From the NCBI GenBank assembly GCA_036346255.1, contig CM070633.1:39385692-39449691 (forward strand): 64,000 bases of DNA, written 5' to 3'. Below are positions 10,085 through 20,606 of this stretch, piece after piece. Origin of the DNA: Ampelocalamus luodianensis (Eukaryota > Streptophyta > Magnoliopsida > Poales > Poaceae). The position numbers and the translations under genes are program-made. The notes under the pieces were generated by a model. That model worked only from the letters and a program-made list of their open reading frames with translations. It did no database searches and had not been told where the DNA came from. The first letter of the stretch is position 1; every line of letters begins with the position of its first letter.

Positions 10085-13000
10085 TGTCGGGACCCAAAAA
10101 TGCAATTCTGGACCCTCTGTGTATTCTGCACTAGTCCAGGATCACGCTAGTGCACACAGCGGTAACATAGGTGAATATCAATCCACACAAACGAAATATA
10201 ACATAAACGAATAGTTTGAGTAACAACTTAGAGTTTTGACCTTAAGGTCGGGTTACAACTTATTAAGCCACGCAGGCTAACACTAAAGAAATATCGCAAT
10301 GGACGAAATAAACTCGCAAACTCAATCAAGACACCACAGTGCAACCGATCGGGATCGATGACCTAGTGATCAACCTTCTTCCACAAACTCCTCCTCAAAG
10401 CGGCGAAGACTCCTCCATACAGAGGTTTGGACGCAAGTTTTACAACAAGCGTGAGTACACAACCGTACTCGCAAATCATACCACAGAATGCAATATATAG
10501 ATGCAGGCTTATTCCAAAGGAATGGCTTCTGTGGTTATTTTGCGGAAATGCAACATTTGCAATTGAATACAAATAATAGATTGAAAGCATAATTTAAAAC
10601 AAATAGACAATATTAATTTAACAGTTCTTTTCACAAAGGCACAAAGCTAATCAGATTTATTCACACAGCCATATAACTTATGCCACACAGCTGTCCCATA
10701 CCCAAAGTTTTATGAACACTACCCCTCATGTGAAATCCCCGAGCGTTGTCCATAACCGAGGACGCGGCTATTCGAATAGATTGATTAACACTCTGCAGAG
10801 GTTTGTACACTTTACCCACACGATACAACTAGTGTAGCTAGCACTAATCGTAACAAAACAGTTCGGCAACTTCGTCTCAACATTGACGTTCTTAATCACA
10901 CAGTCCCATATCACAAAGCTTAACCTATCCACCTGAACCCCAATGTTGAAACTCCGTAACCTACTAAGTTAGGCCTGTCACCAGACATGTGGTCGTACAG
11001 TATAGCTCAGTTTGATGACGCACAAAGTTAAGTCCTTAATTGACCAAGGCAAGACTTCCAGTTTTTCTAACTAAACCACACAGATAAATCCCAATCACAA
11101 AGCCACCAGTTCACATAGTATCCACCACTTGCCTCAGTCTAAATCTTTTACCACCCAGTTGGTTTAGTGCAACACATGCCATCACGAGTAATAGCACACA
11201 GCACACACAGTTTTATCACACAGTTCCATAATCACTTAGTCAATTTCATAATTTCACTCACATGAGATGATGACTCGTAGCATGGCTAAGCAATTCTAGT
11301 CGTTCTAACCCACCATGTTGGCAATATGCTAATACCAACTAAGTAATAAACCAATCTAGGGCGACAAAGATGAAGGTATACAAGTAGGCAAGGTGAACAT
11401 AACAAGTGGGATCAATAACTAGCCCAAAAGCATTTAAATACATAATTAAAGTAAATGCAATAATTTAACACAATGTAATTTGGGAAAACTGGGATTCAAT
11501 ATGATCAAAGGTATGACTTGCCTTGGAATAGGTCTACGTACTGGTCTTGAACTTGGTTGAAGCCTTCTTCGACGAAAACCCCCGAAGTATCGACGTCTAC
11601 GCACAAACGAAGCGAAACAAACAAAACAAATAAATAACAGAGGCAAAACAAACTCCAAAAATTAAATAAAAATAATAAATAGATAGATCTCGAATTTAGA
11701 CAGATTTAGAAATTTGAATGGGCTCAATCGGAGTTCGGATGCAAAAGTTATGAGCTTTGGAAGATTGAAATTACATAAAATGCTGAAAATCAGATTTTAT
11801 GAATTTACTGAATTATTTTCCTAAAGGAAAATCAGATTATTGCGCAAACTGACGTCAGCGGAGGAATTTCGGAAAAAGAAATAATAAAAGAAATCTCTGA
11901 CATGTGGGACCCACATGTCAGAGGCTAGGCTCACGGTGGACTAGGTCCACCGAGCCTCTGGCTCTGGAACCCGGTGGGCTGCCCACGCGGCCGCCACGTC
12001 GGCTAGACGTCGACGAAGCCCCGGCGACCTTCGGTTTTAGCGACGGCGGCGATTAAGCGACGGCGAAGGTGCGCAACTGGACCGTCGTGACACGACGAAG
12101 GTGGTGACGCGGTTAGATCTCGCCGGCAACGACCACAACGGCGGCGGCGACGAGTTAAGCGGCGGAGCGGCGCGGCTTGAGAAGGTGACGGCGAACCCGG
12201 GCTCCTCCGACGAAGATAAAGCGCGCATCATGTAGGCCGTGATGCGGCGAACCCGAGGGTGTCTCCAAAGGCGACGGAACCTCACCACCGGCGGCACAAT
12301 CGACGAAGAACCAAGGCGGCGGCGCTAGGGTTCGAGCTCCAATCCCGGCGAAAAGGCGGTGCTCTAGGGTTTCTGGTCTTGGGGAAAAGACGGCTAGGGT
12401 TGAGGCGATCCTCGTGACGCGGTCACGGCATTAAATAGTGCCCGGGAGCGACGAGTTCGCGAGCGGCACGGCGGCGCAACCCGGCTCGGACACGGACTCT
12501 AGAGTCCGCGATGAAGACGAAGCTGACGCGGCAAGCGGGGCCCACACGTCAGTGGCTAGGGTTAGGATGCGGCGCGTGCGAAAGTGGTGCGGTCACGAAG
12601 CGGGCTCAAGATCTGACCGTCCAGATCCAATCGAACGGTCCACAATCAAGGAACATTCGGACCGTCTGGTTACCCCAAGCGCATCTAGCCGTCCATGCTT
12701 GATCCAACGGCGGAGAGTGAGCGGGCGCGCGGAGAGAGAGAGGGTCGACAGCGGGGTCCACTGTCGATGGCGGCGGCAGCCATGCACTGGCCGAGCGGTC
12801 AAGAAGCGGAATAGAAGTTGGGCCGGAGAGATTCGGCCCAGAAGATTTCCGAGATTTTAATTAGTTTTTCTAATTTATAAAATACCAGAAATTCAAATAG
12901 GCAATAGAAAATAGCAAATGAACTCAGAAAAAATTCTAGAAAAATCTAGAAAATATATCTGAGCACAAAGAACCCAAAAAAATAGTTTTGGCTATTGTTC

Positions 13001-13147
13001 ATGTTGGGATTATTCACATTAAATGTTTTTGCTTGTAAAGTCCAATATTAAGCTTTTGAAATAAATTCAAATGAAATCCAAATGGTGAGTTTTCTTCCTA
13101 CTAACTATTTAAAAGATTTTTAAGCTCTGAAAATTTGGGATGTTACA
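10085..13147 (-). mobile_element. Solo LTR L2 (3063 bp) with exact target duplication
   Basis: Starts TGTCGGGACCC and ends GGGATGTTACA, with ATATT on both sides (10080-10084 and 13148-13152). Same family as L1 but clearly diverged from it, in the same minus orientation, only 19 bp from L1. It contains the dyad module (10748-10810) with CTATTCGAATAG and CTCTGCAGAG, and a GC-rich block at about 11930-12830. It inserted in the Tat gag, and the gag reading frame continues across it. Confidence 0.9.
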
Positions 13148-13519
13148 ATATTGCTTTAAATCCTCTGGCTACCATCACTGAGATTTTTGAGATGGCCGAT
13201 CATTATGCAACTACTGCAGAGGCGGTCAAATGGAATCGTTCCATTGATCGCGATGATAAGGACACTCGAGAAGCAGGTGAAAGTAACAAGAAGAAGGATA
13301 AAAAGGCTTAGAAATCCAAGAGAAAGACTAAAGGCCAAAGCCTCAAGTCAAGAGCTCGAAGGTGGTCTTAGTTGTGCGCGACAAAGAGCCTCAGACCTCT
13401 AAACCATACTTCGACCGGGTTAAAGGAAAACTCCCTGAACAGAAGAACGACAAGTCTAGGTTGTGTCCTTTCCACAAAATGGAAGGACACGACCTTTACT
13501 TTTGGGTGATATTTGCTTA

Positions 13520-14250
13520 GTCACACGCCTTCAGAAGCGTGTCTTGGCCGACATTTTAAGCAATTATCACTTGTGGGTAAAGTTGTACAACCTTTGTAGA
13601 GTGTAAAACTATTCGAATAGCCGTATCCACGGTCATAGACATGTTGAGCAAAGCCACTCAAAGTAAGAATTTAGCAAATGTTTTAGGATGGTTAATCCTT
13701 GTGGAAAAATTGAGCGGTTAGCCATGTGATAGGAGGGTATCCCTCACCACATTTGTATGGAGGTTATCCACTATAAAATTAACAAATTTAAAATTGATTT
13801 TAGTTATGAATTAGACTGCCTTGGAACTTAGTAAGAATATTTAAAAGGAAAATATCCCTTTATGCAAATTGAGCCATATGTGCCCCCACTTGGTTAAACA
13901 TGCATGTATTATAATTTTGTTATTGGGTGTAACTTGCGGAGTAAAATTATTTATACTCACCTTGTTTAAATAAATTATTGTTCAGAGGAGGAGTACTACG
14001 AGGAGGGTGAAAACTTGGACGACTAGGCTATGCCCCCAGACGATTGCTTATGGCAAATCGTGTGTCCTACTAATCATTTATACTTTTGCTGTACTTTTCT
14101 TTTTGGCTTCTAGCCTTTATGTAATAAACTTGAATTATTATGAATAAATTGCATATTATGGTTGTACTATCATCTTTTGTTTTACTGTGTACACTAGCTG
14201 TTCCTAGACAAGTGTGAGAGACACAGAGAATCCAGGATCCTTTGCTCCCG
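13520..14250 (+). mobile_element. 3' part of a long gypsy LTR, truncated
   Basis: Homology to the 3' portion of the element A LTR begins abruptly at TCACACGCC, right after the Tat gag remnant. It carries the dyad module in plus orientation (13523-13620), including a stem-loop ACACGC..GCGTGT, GTTGTACAAC and CTATTCGAATAG, and AATAAA-like signals near 14122. The 5' two-thirds of the LTR are missing. The right end is approximate. Confidence 0.6.
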
Positions 14251-14480
14251 AGTTTGACAAAATGGAGGCAAAGTAACGTACTATTGACCTCTTTACTATC
14301 TGTGGGTTCTTTGTGCATACCAGTTGTAATTTCGGAGTGCTAGTGGTTTTCATCCTTGTTTCTAGAGTAAATGGTTTCAAAGAATTCTCGCACCTGCAAG
14401 CGACAAAAAATAAAAAAAGTGAAAGTAGGAAATTGCATAAGCAACCCTGTGTATATAATGTCCACGTTGCACATGCTTAC
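14251..14480. other. No feature recognised
   Basis: AT-rich sequence between the truncated LTR and the decayed minus-strand gene; possibly an intron of that gene. Confidence 0.4.
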
Positions 14481-14910
14481 ATACCTGCAGGAGACCATAT
14501 TCAGTGTGGGTACTCGTTGAAGATTTAACATCAAGTGAGCTCAATGAGTTCAAATGTGCAGTTGTGACGTGTTTCAGATGTAGGGTTCCTGAGTTGGTCG
14601 AAATGCCCAATGCAGATAAAAGTCAATGTATATCAGCTGCACAAAAAAAAGATAGAAAAACAGAAAAGGGTTGTGTTACAAAAACATACTCATAGATTAC
14701 ATACATGCTTCGATAAAAAAATAGTAGTAAGAACCAATGGAAAGTTGACTTACATTGAGAATATGGATACACCCACACACTTGCACATTAACTACTTTAG
14801 ATGATTTATACTCCCTCATGCCTTTCAGTAGGTAATCAACAATAAAGTCACATCAATTCATCTCCCTGATGTTCTTTACACCATTGATTGTGCCCAAGAA
14901 GGATATGTTG
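14481..14910 (-). pseudogene. Downstream half of a decayed plant-mobile-domain/Ulp1-type gene, split by element A
   Basis: Minus-strand reading from the element A insertion point gives GTINGVKNIREMN, a TGA, then CDFIVDYLLKGMREYK and GCIHILN up to a GTAAGT donor at 14753. An acceptor TTTGTGCAG at 14637 opens the next piece, LIYIDFLLHWAF. This pattern resembles the uncharacterised plant proteins with an N-terminal mobile-type domain, often joined to Ulp1-like proteases and found in Mutator-like elements. The stop replaces an expected tryptophan. The other half is at 30143-30493. Function is unknown, and the family match is from memory of its general pattern. Confidence 0.5.
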
Positions 14911-17900
14911 TGTAACATCCCCAATTTAATTAATGGGATTTAGTATGCATCTTATCAGCATGCTAGACATTTTGGAATCTTTTGCATGAATTATTGCAAT
15001 TGGAAAACCTAAATCAAAGATCAAACATACACTTCAAATTTAAACTTCAAATAAAAACTGCAACAGAAACATTTGATCATCATTTGGAAATAATTTATTC
15101 AAATACTAGAATAATTATCATGAATAAATATAATTTTTACCAAATTTTTGGAACTCAATTGCACCCTCAGAAAATTCAAACACCATTAAAAGACCTAGAC
15201 TAAGTTTGAATTTATTTTACTTAAATTATATTATGAATAGTGACTTTAATAATTTTTATAAATACTAGGACATCCCAGGAACCTCTCCAAAAAATTTCAG
15301 GATTTATAGAATTTTATTTCGATATTTAAAGCCTCAGTCAAACCTGTTGTTTAATTAGTCAAATCTGGATTTCTAATAACCCAACACTGTAGCATGGACT
15401 CGAGCCCACCACTGTTCCGACCGCACCGGACCCAAACCCACGCGGTCCAACCTAACCGCCTAGCTGCACCAGTGGAATCTAAAGCCCTCGACCGTCCGAT
15501 TGTGATCGTGTGGTCCGGAGAAAACCCAATCGGACCGACCGAGCCTCCACCGCGCCGATTGGTCCACCGCACCACTCCTTCGCGATCCATCGCTAACCGG
15601 CCCCGCCGTCGAGTTCTTCTTCCTCCCGTTGGCGCGCCGCAGAAACACCTCGCCACGCGCCCGCCGAGCTCTGAGCTGCCTCTGTTGACGCCGTGAGCCA
15701 CCGCCCCTCCCGACCACTCCTGAAGCTCCGCATTGTAACGCCGCCTCTTCCTCCGTCCTCTTCCCTGTTTCAAAACCGGCTCTACCCCCTCTCTCCGCCC
15801 ACTTCTCCTCTCGGTGACCGAGGAGAGGGAAGCTCGTGTGAGCGTTCCTCTTGGGTAAAATCCACCCTACCTTGTCCCTTAGCTCCTACCTACCTTGCCG
15901 TTTCCATTTTTGCTAACCCAAGTTCTTCATTCTTCTTGTAGCTCTCGGAACGCCGTCGGGTCCTTGTCATTTCCAGAGCACGCCCGCAAATACCCCCCTT
16001 TTTTTGGACGTCTTCATCTCCAGTGAGATACTCTCCAACTCTTGCGCGTCATATTGTGTCCCTTAACTCCACATTGCTTTCCCCTCAACTTATTCCATCA
16101 ATGATCCACAGGCTCAGCCGTATTTCGAAGTTTCCCCTTCACGGCCGTGGGAACCCCTCTTCTTCCCTAACGCCGGTACGGTGAGTTCCCCTTCAATTTC
16201 CCCCCTCTGGAACAATATAGAGGATCCCCTGGTGCTGTTCACACCTCTCTTTTCCTTTCTTTCTCCACAGGACATCCCCACCTCTGTGACCTCCAACGCG
16301 CCACCGCCGGCTCACGACGCCAGAGCACCCCAGTCACTCCCCACCTCTACCAAGCACTCGGTGAGTTTCCTGGAGGTCCCCTGAGCATTTTGCACTGCCT
16401 CTTGTTGAAGCTCTTCGCCTTACCGCCTGTGGTCGCCGTGCATGTTGTGCCGCCGCCCTGACTGGACCTTGCCGTTGCCAAAGAAGATAACCCTCGGTCC
16501 CCGGCCAAGCCGAGAAGTCACCAAGCCCGAGTCCGTATCTGCATGCATTGTCTCGGGGAGCTTTCTTCGCCGAACGACTTTGGCACCCGAGCTACCTCCT
16601 CCGCTCAACGCCGCCGCCGACGCGCCACCGTGCCCCTCTACCGGCGACGACACCACCGGAAGGTAGTCTTCCCTATTCTCCTTCCTGTTTGCCCTTGCTC
16701 GTGCGCCCTCAGGCCTCCCCTCGCCACCGGTGAGCTCTGCAAGGTCACGGCCGCGCGGCTCTGTTGTCGGATTACCGACCGAAAACAGTAACTCGTTAAT
16801 TATCAAAATCCTCGATTAGTTTAAGCTAATTATTGATTAGAGTAAGTAATGGTTGTTTAGAAGGGTTAAATCTCTATTACATGTGGGCCCGTTTAGCCAG
16901 TAAGTGGAGGTGTACACTGTTAGTATGTATTTGCTAAGTAAAAACGTATTTTTAGTATGCTTTGAATAGAATTACGTTTTCAGAATTAGAAGACGTATTC
17001 TTCGAAATACGTTTTCAGTTTAGTTGCGGCCGAGACCGAGTTATTTTTGACTAGGTCGAACCCATGGCGCTGACCCCACTTGTCAGTGGCTTTGGCTAGC
17101 TCAGCCTCGATAGAAAAAGCATTCCATACTTAAGAAATTCGGAATACAATTATTTATACAATGAAAAATTGTTTTAACTTCAAAAATCCATATCTAATTC
17201 AAATCAACTCCAAAATGAATGAAACCAGTTTTGATATTTTTATGTGAATTTTATTTTAAAATAGGTTTCAAATATATATCAGAAGCAGAGAATATAGATT
17301 TAAGAAAAAGATCTATAACTCTATTATTTTTACAATAGAAACATACTGTTAACTTCAAAAATACATAACTATTTCATTTTAACTCCGAAAACAGTGAAAC
17401 CACTTTTTATAATTTTTATTTTAAGTAAACTTATTTCTAAAAATGGTTTCAATCTCACCTCTGTTACAGAAGCTATATTTTGCGGAGAGTGATCCCAAAA
17501 TGAATTGTTTTTACACTATTAATGCTGATAACTTTAGAAATCAATAACTAAATCATAAAAACCCCAATTGAAGCAAGCTCAACTGTTTTGAACTTGTAAT
17601 AATATTACCTATTTATCCATGTAATCTATGTACTCGCCAATGCTATACAAATTTTCACCTCATAATTAAATTAAATGAGTGAAGGCGTGTTAAAATCTGA
17701 AATTCAAAACACCATAACTTGCACATACTAAGTCCAAATGGAATAATTCTTTCACTTAAATTAATCTAAAATTATGACCTACCTACTGCATAAATTTCAT
17801 GCATTTTTGAGTATGTTGAATTTATGGCTTTATTTGATATTTATTGCAATATCGTCCTTTATTAGGTTTTCGACGATAACGATATATTCGTGAGACTATT

Positions 17901-18006
17901 ATGATTGTAAACTGAGAATGAACAAGTGATACAGCAAAGGTGCGAGCACCCTCCTCTTGATCATATTGCTCCTAGTGGTTTTTAAAGTTTTGTGTGAGTT
18001 TTATTA

Positions 18007-18594
18007 TTCGCAATTGCATGCTATTTTGAAATATATGTTTATGGGTAGATGTAGTTAATCTCCTAATTGTTGCATTAGCCCTCCTTTGAACGATGATTAC
18101 CCTTTTACCTTGAATGATTAAGGATATATGTTATATGGGTTGTTTGCTAGTTTGTAGAACGATGCTTAGCCATGCTAGTAGTTGTAGTCGACAGTGGTTG
18201 ATGGAACTAGTCCATCGGCCGGTGAATCGAATTGAATCTTAATGAAATTTGAGGATTTTATGGATTGAATTATGTTGACATTGAGGATTGTTTCCGGATC
18301 TTCGCAATTGCATGCTATTTTGAAATATATGTTTATGGGTAGATGTAGTTAATCTCCTAATTGTTGCATTAGCCCTCCTTTGAACGTTGATTACCCTTTT
18401 ACCTTGAATGATTAAGGATATATGTTATATGGGTTGTTTGCTAGTTTGTAGAACGATGCTTAGCCATGCTAGTAGTTGTAGTCGACAGTGGTTGATGGAA
18501 CTAGTCCATCGGCCGGTGAATCGAATTGAATCTTAATGAAATTTGAGGATTTTATGGATTGAATTATGTTGGCATTGAGGATTGTTTCCGGATC
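18007..18594 (+). repeat. 294-bp tandem duplication in the 5' LTR of A
   Basis: Copies 18007-18300 and 18301-18594 differ at a few positions (for example GAACGATG versus GAACGTTG). The 3' LTR has a single copy near 28467, which matches the second copy. Both breakpoints share TTCG, so slippage or microhomology-mediated duplication after insertion is likely. Confidence 0.9.
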
Positions 18595-18821
18595 TTCGAA
18601 TCTAGTTATTGTGACTTGTTGGGAAGTTGTTGTTGTTGTATGTTGGACTTGGACGGGTGATAAGGTGATGAAGGGATGGTCCCGGATTCATGTAGCCCCG
18701 TCTGAGTGTTTAAGGACCGGTCTGTGGTGTGATGAACCAAGTCTTACGTGCAACCACACGCCGGGATAATGGCGAAGGTTTGGCTTAATAATTTGTTGTG
18801 TGTTAGCTATCAAAACACAAT

Positions 18822-19175
18822 GAGATTGACAATTGTTATTGTTATGTATTTAATTGTTCTTTTGTCAATCTCGTGGGGGCATGTTAAGCGTTAACCTTAC
18901 TTGCTCTTAAGGGTCTCTTATTTGGTTGGGACTTACTTACACAACGGGGTTTACCCTGTGGTTCAGGCGACTGTACCGTCTGCCATGGGATTGTCCTCGG
19001 GTGGTTTGATAGTTAGGACATGACATTGTAACGGCCTCGTTATGCTACCTCAGTCACACTCCTATGGAAGAGTGCATTGGCCGACATTAAGAGGAATGCA
19101 TATCGTGTGGGTAAAGTTGTACAACTCTGCAGAGTAACTAAATCTATTCGAATAGCCTCGTCCTAGGTTATGGAC
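18822..19175 (+). other. Dyad-rich module of the LTR 3' part
   Basis: In order: an 11-bp inverted repeat GAGATTGACAA / TTGTCAATCTC with a 29-nt loop (18822-18872); GTTAAGCGTTAAC (18883-18895); a stem-loop CACTC-CTATGGAA-GAGTG (19057-19074); and the perfect palindromes GTTGTACAAC (19116-19125), CTCTGCAGAG (19125-19134) and CTATTCGAATAG (19144-19155), followed by GTCC-N8-GGAC (19160-19175). Equivalent modules lie in at least eight other LTR copies here, with paired changes that keep the pairing. Role unknown; RNA structure or dimer-binding sites are both possible. Confidence 0.7.
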
Positions 19176-19980
19176 AACACTTGTGGGAAAGCAGGCACAG
19201 TTAGCTTTTGAGAAATTAAGTTTGGGTTAGGGTTGGTAATGTTTTATCTTTATGTTAGTTTGTTCAGAGCTGAGATGTTATCATGAATGCGTTGTTCGCG
19301 CGTTAAGTTTGTTAAGGAATGAATTGTGTCACGAATGAGATGTTCGTGTGTTGATTATTTGGAGAGTATACCATTGATGATCTTTACTTACTGCTATAAA
19401 GTCTTTTATAAATGTTTTACAAATGGCAGGTTAGAATCTTTTATCCATTTGCAAAACGCTTTATGCTGAAAAATTGACTAGTGTAGTGGCCTTCCGTTGA
19501 TACTTACTTGCATCCTTATTTTTCTTGAAAAGTCTCGCGAGTACAACTTTGTACTTGAAAAGTGTCTATTTGATCAGGTAAGGACGTCGGGCGAAACGGC
19601 TTTAACTCCAGTTGGTTGCTTGTGGGATTGTGGGCATGCCAACTCGGTTATTCCCTCTTTATTTAAGTTTATCTTCCGCTGCAATTTATTTGTATTATTG
19701 TTATTTAGATTTGGCCGATTGGCCCTCTTATGTAAAATTGGGACCGAAAGGTTCTATGTTGAAAATGTATTAAAGTTTCTATTATTCTTGTACATTGTGT
19801 ATGGATGTGATTGCAATGTTGTGTACTAGGATATGTACATGTTAGCCACTGATCCTTGGGAGCTAGCATGTGACACATATCCGGGTCACTCGGAATCGTG
19901 TTCGTCTCACGTTAAGTGTTGCGTTTACGGCGTAATCACTTAGCTTGATACGGATCCGATCTCGGGGGTCCTCACAGCGT

Positions 19981-19993
19981 TGGTATCAGAGCC
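19981..19993 (+). other. Primer-binding site of element A (tRNA-iMet)
   Basis: TGGTATCAGAGCC four bases after the LTR end, complementary to the 3' end of plant initiator tRNA-Met, the usual primer of chromoviruses. Confidence 0.92.
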
Positions 19994-20606
19994 ATACTGA
20001 CTGTAGGTTAAAGCCGTAGCAATGGACGTATTAGGATTTTGAGTTAGAATATTTTCAAACTATCAAAAGTTTGGCAAAAATGTTAGTAATATAATTCCTT
20101 TGTTTCTTACCCACCCTAGTATCTAATTCTTACCTCACTATTCTTTTGAATTGTGTAAAATCATTTTCTCCAATGCTCGTCTCTCTTCCAACACTAGAAA
20201 CGTTAAATAGTCACCGGTGAAGAGCAATAATGGAAGAACAAGAAGACGATGCCTTGCTGCGATTTTAGGAATAAATTAGGGTTTATTCTTAGATTAATTA
20301 CCCCCTAAGGATATCATATAGCTTGTAGATGCTGGATTTTGTGAAGATCATTTGCTCTCTTTTGATCCAAGTAGTTGTGTATCGCCTACGGGCGGGTTGT
20401 ATCGCAACTTTGTTGGAAAACTAATTGTGTCTTCATTTGTATCTTGTGCTGTCCACCTGGACCATAGCACCCCATTTTGTGATGCATAAATGTGTTTTCA
20501 TTGTGCATTCATGCTAGAATAAGTTACCCCTGCTGTCAATTACTTACCTTATCCTTTTCCCTCGTTTCCTTTTTTTCCGGTTGCTAACAAGTTGTATGGC
20601 AACAGG
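19994..20606 (+). other. 5' leader of element A
   Basis: Non-coding sequence between primer site and gag start. The matching region of element B (51642-52258, reversed) is closely similar, so it is conserved within the family. No open frame is convincing. Confidence 0.6.

Larger units (their letters stand above)
6064..13519 (+). pseudogene. gag: Tat/RIRE2-type gypsy gag, split by two solo LTRs
   Basis: Decayed gag of a Tat-lineage Ty3/gypsy element in three pieces: 6064-6871, 10066-10084 and 13148-13519. Recognisable parts are GDDLHRVRQNFYESF and FSQVRNSISKVSG in the first piece, EDIALNPLATITEIFEMADH running from the second into the third, and a late CPFHKMEGHDL zinc-finger-like motif. Removing the solo LTR at 10085-13147 with one target duplication restores the frame across that junction. 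The first junction is off by about one base. Many stops and frameshifts interrupt the 6300-6850 part. Gag would package element RNA; this copy is dead. No LTR of its own is visible next to it. Confidence 0.7.
14911..19976 (+). repeat. 5' LTR of element A (5066 bp)
   Basis: Starts TGTAACATCCCC and ends GGGGGTCCTCACA. Layout: AT-rich start, GC-rich block 15380-16790 with repeated GGTGAG motifs, ACGT-core cluster 16925-17025, AT-rich middle, then a dyad-rich 3' part 18800-19760. It is 298 bp longer than the 3' LTR, almost entirely because of a 294-bp tandem duplication at 18007-18594. In the first 470 bp I count about six substitutions against the 3' LTR, so the insertion is fairly recent. Confidence 0.92.

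Noticed and set aside
15394..15696. 100-codon ORF in the A 5' LTR, partly repeated at 25858
   Set aside because: It lies in the GC-rich LTR block. The two LTR copies diverge by frameshifting indels, so the frame is not conserved as protein.
18566..18769. 67-codon ORF present in both A LTRs (18566, 28732) and partly in B (33202, - strand)
   Set aside because: Conservation is at nucleotide level over a longer LTR region and includes non-coding flanks. The N-terminal part is lost in B, so a protein is not supported.
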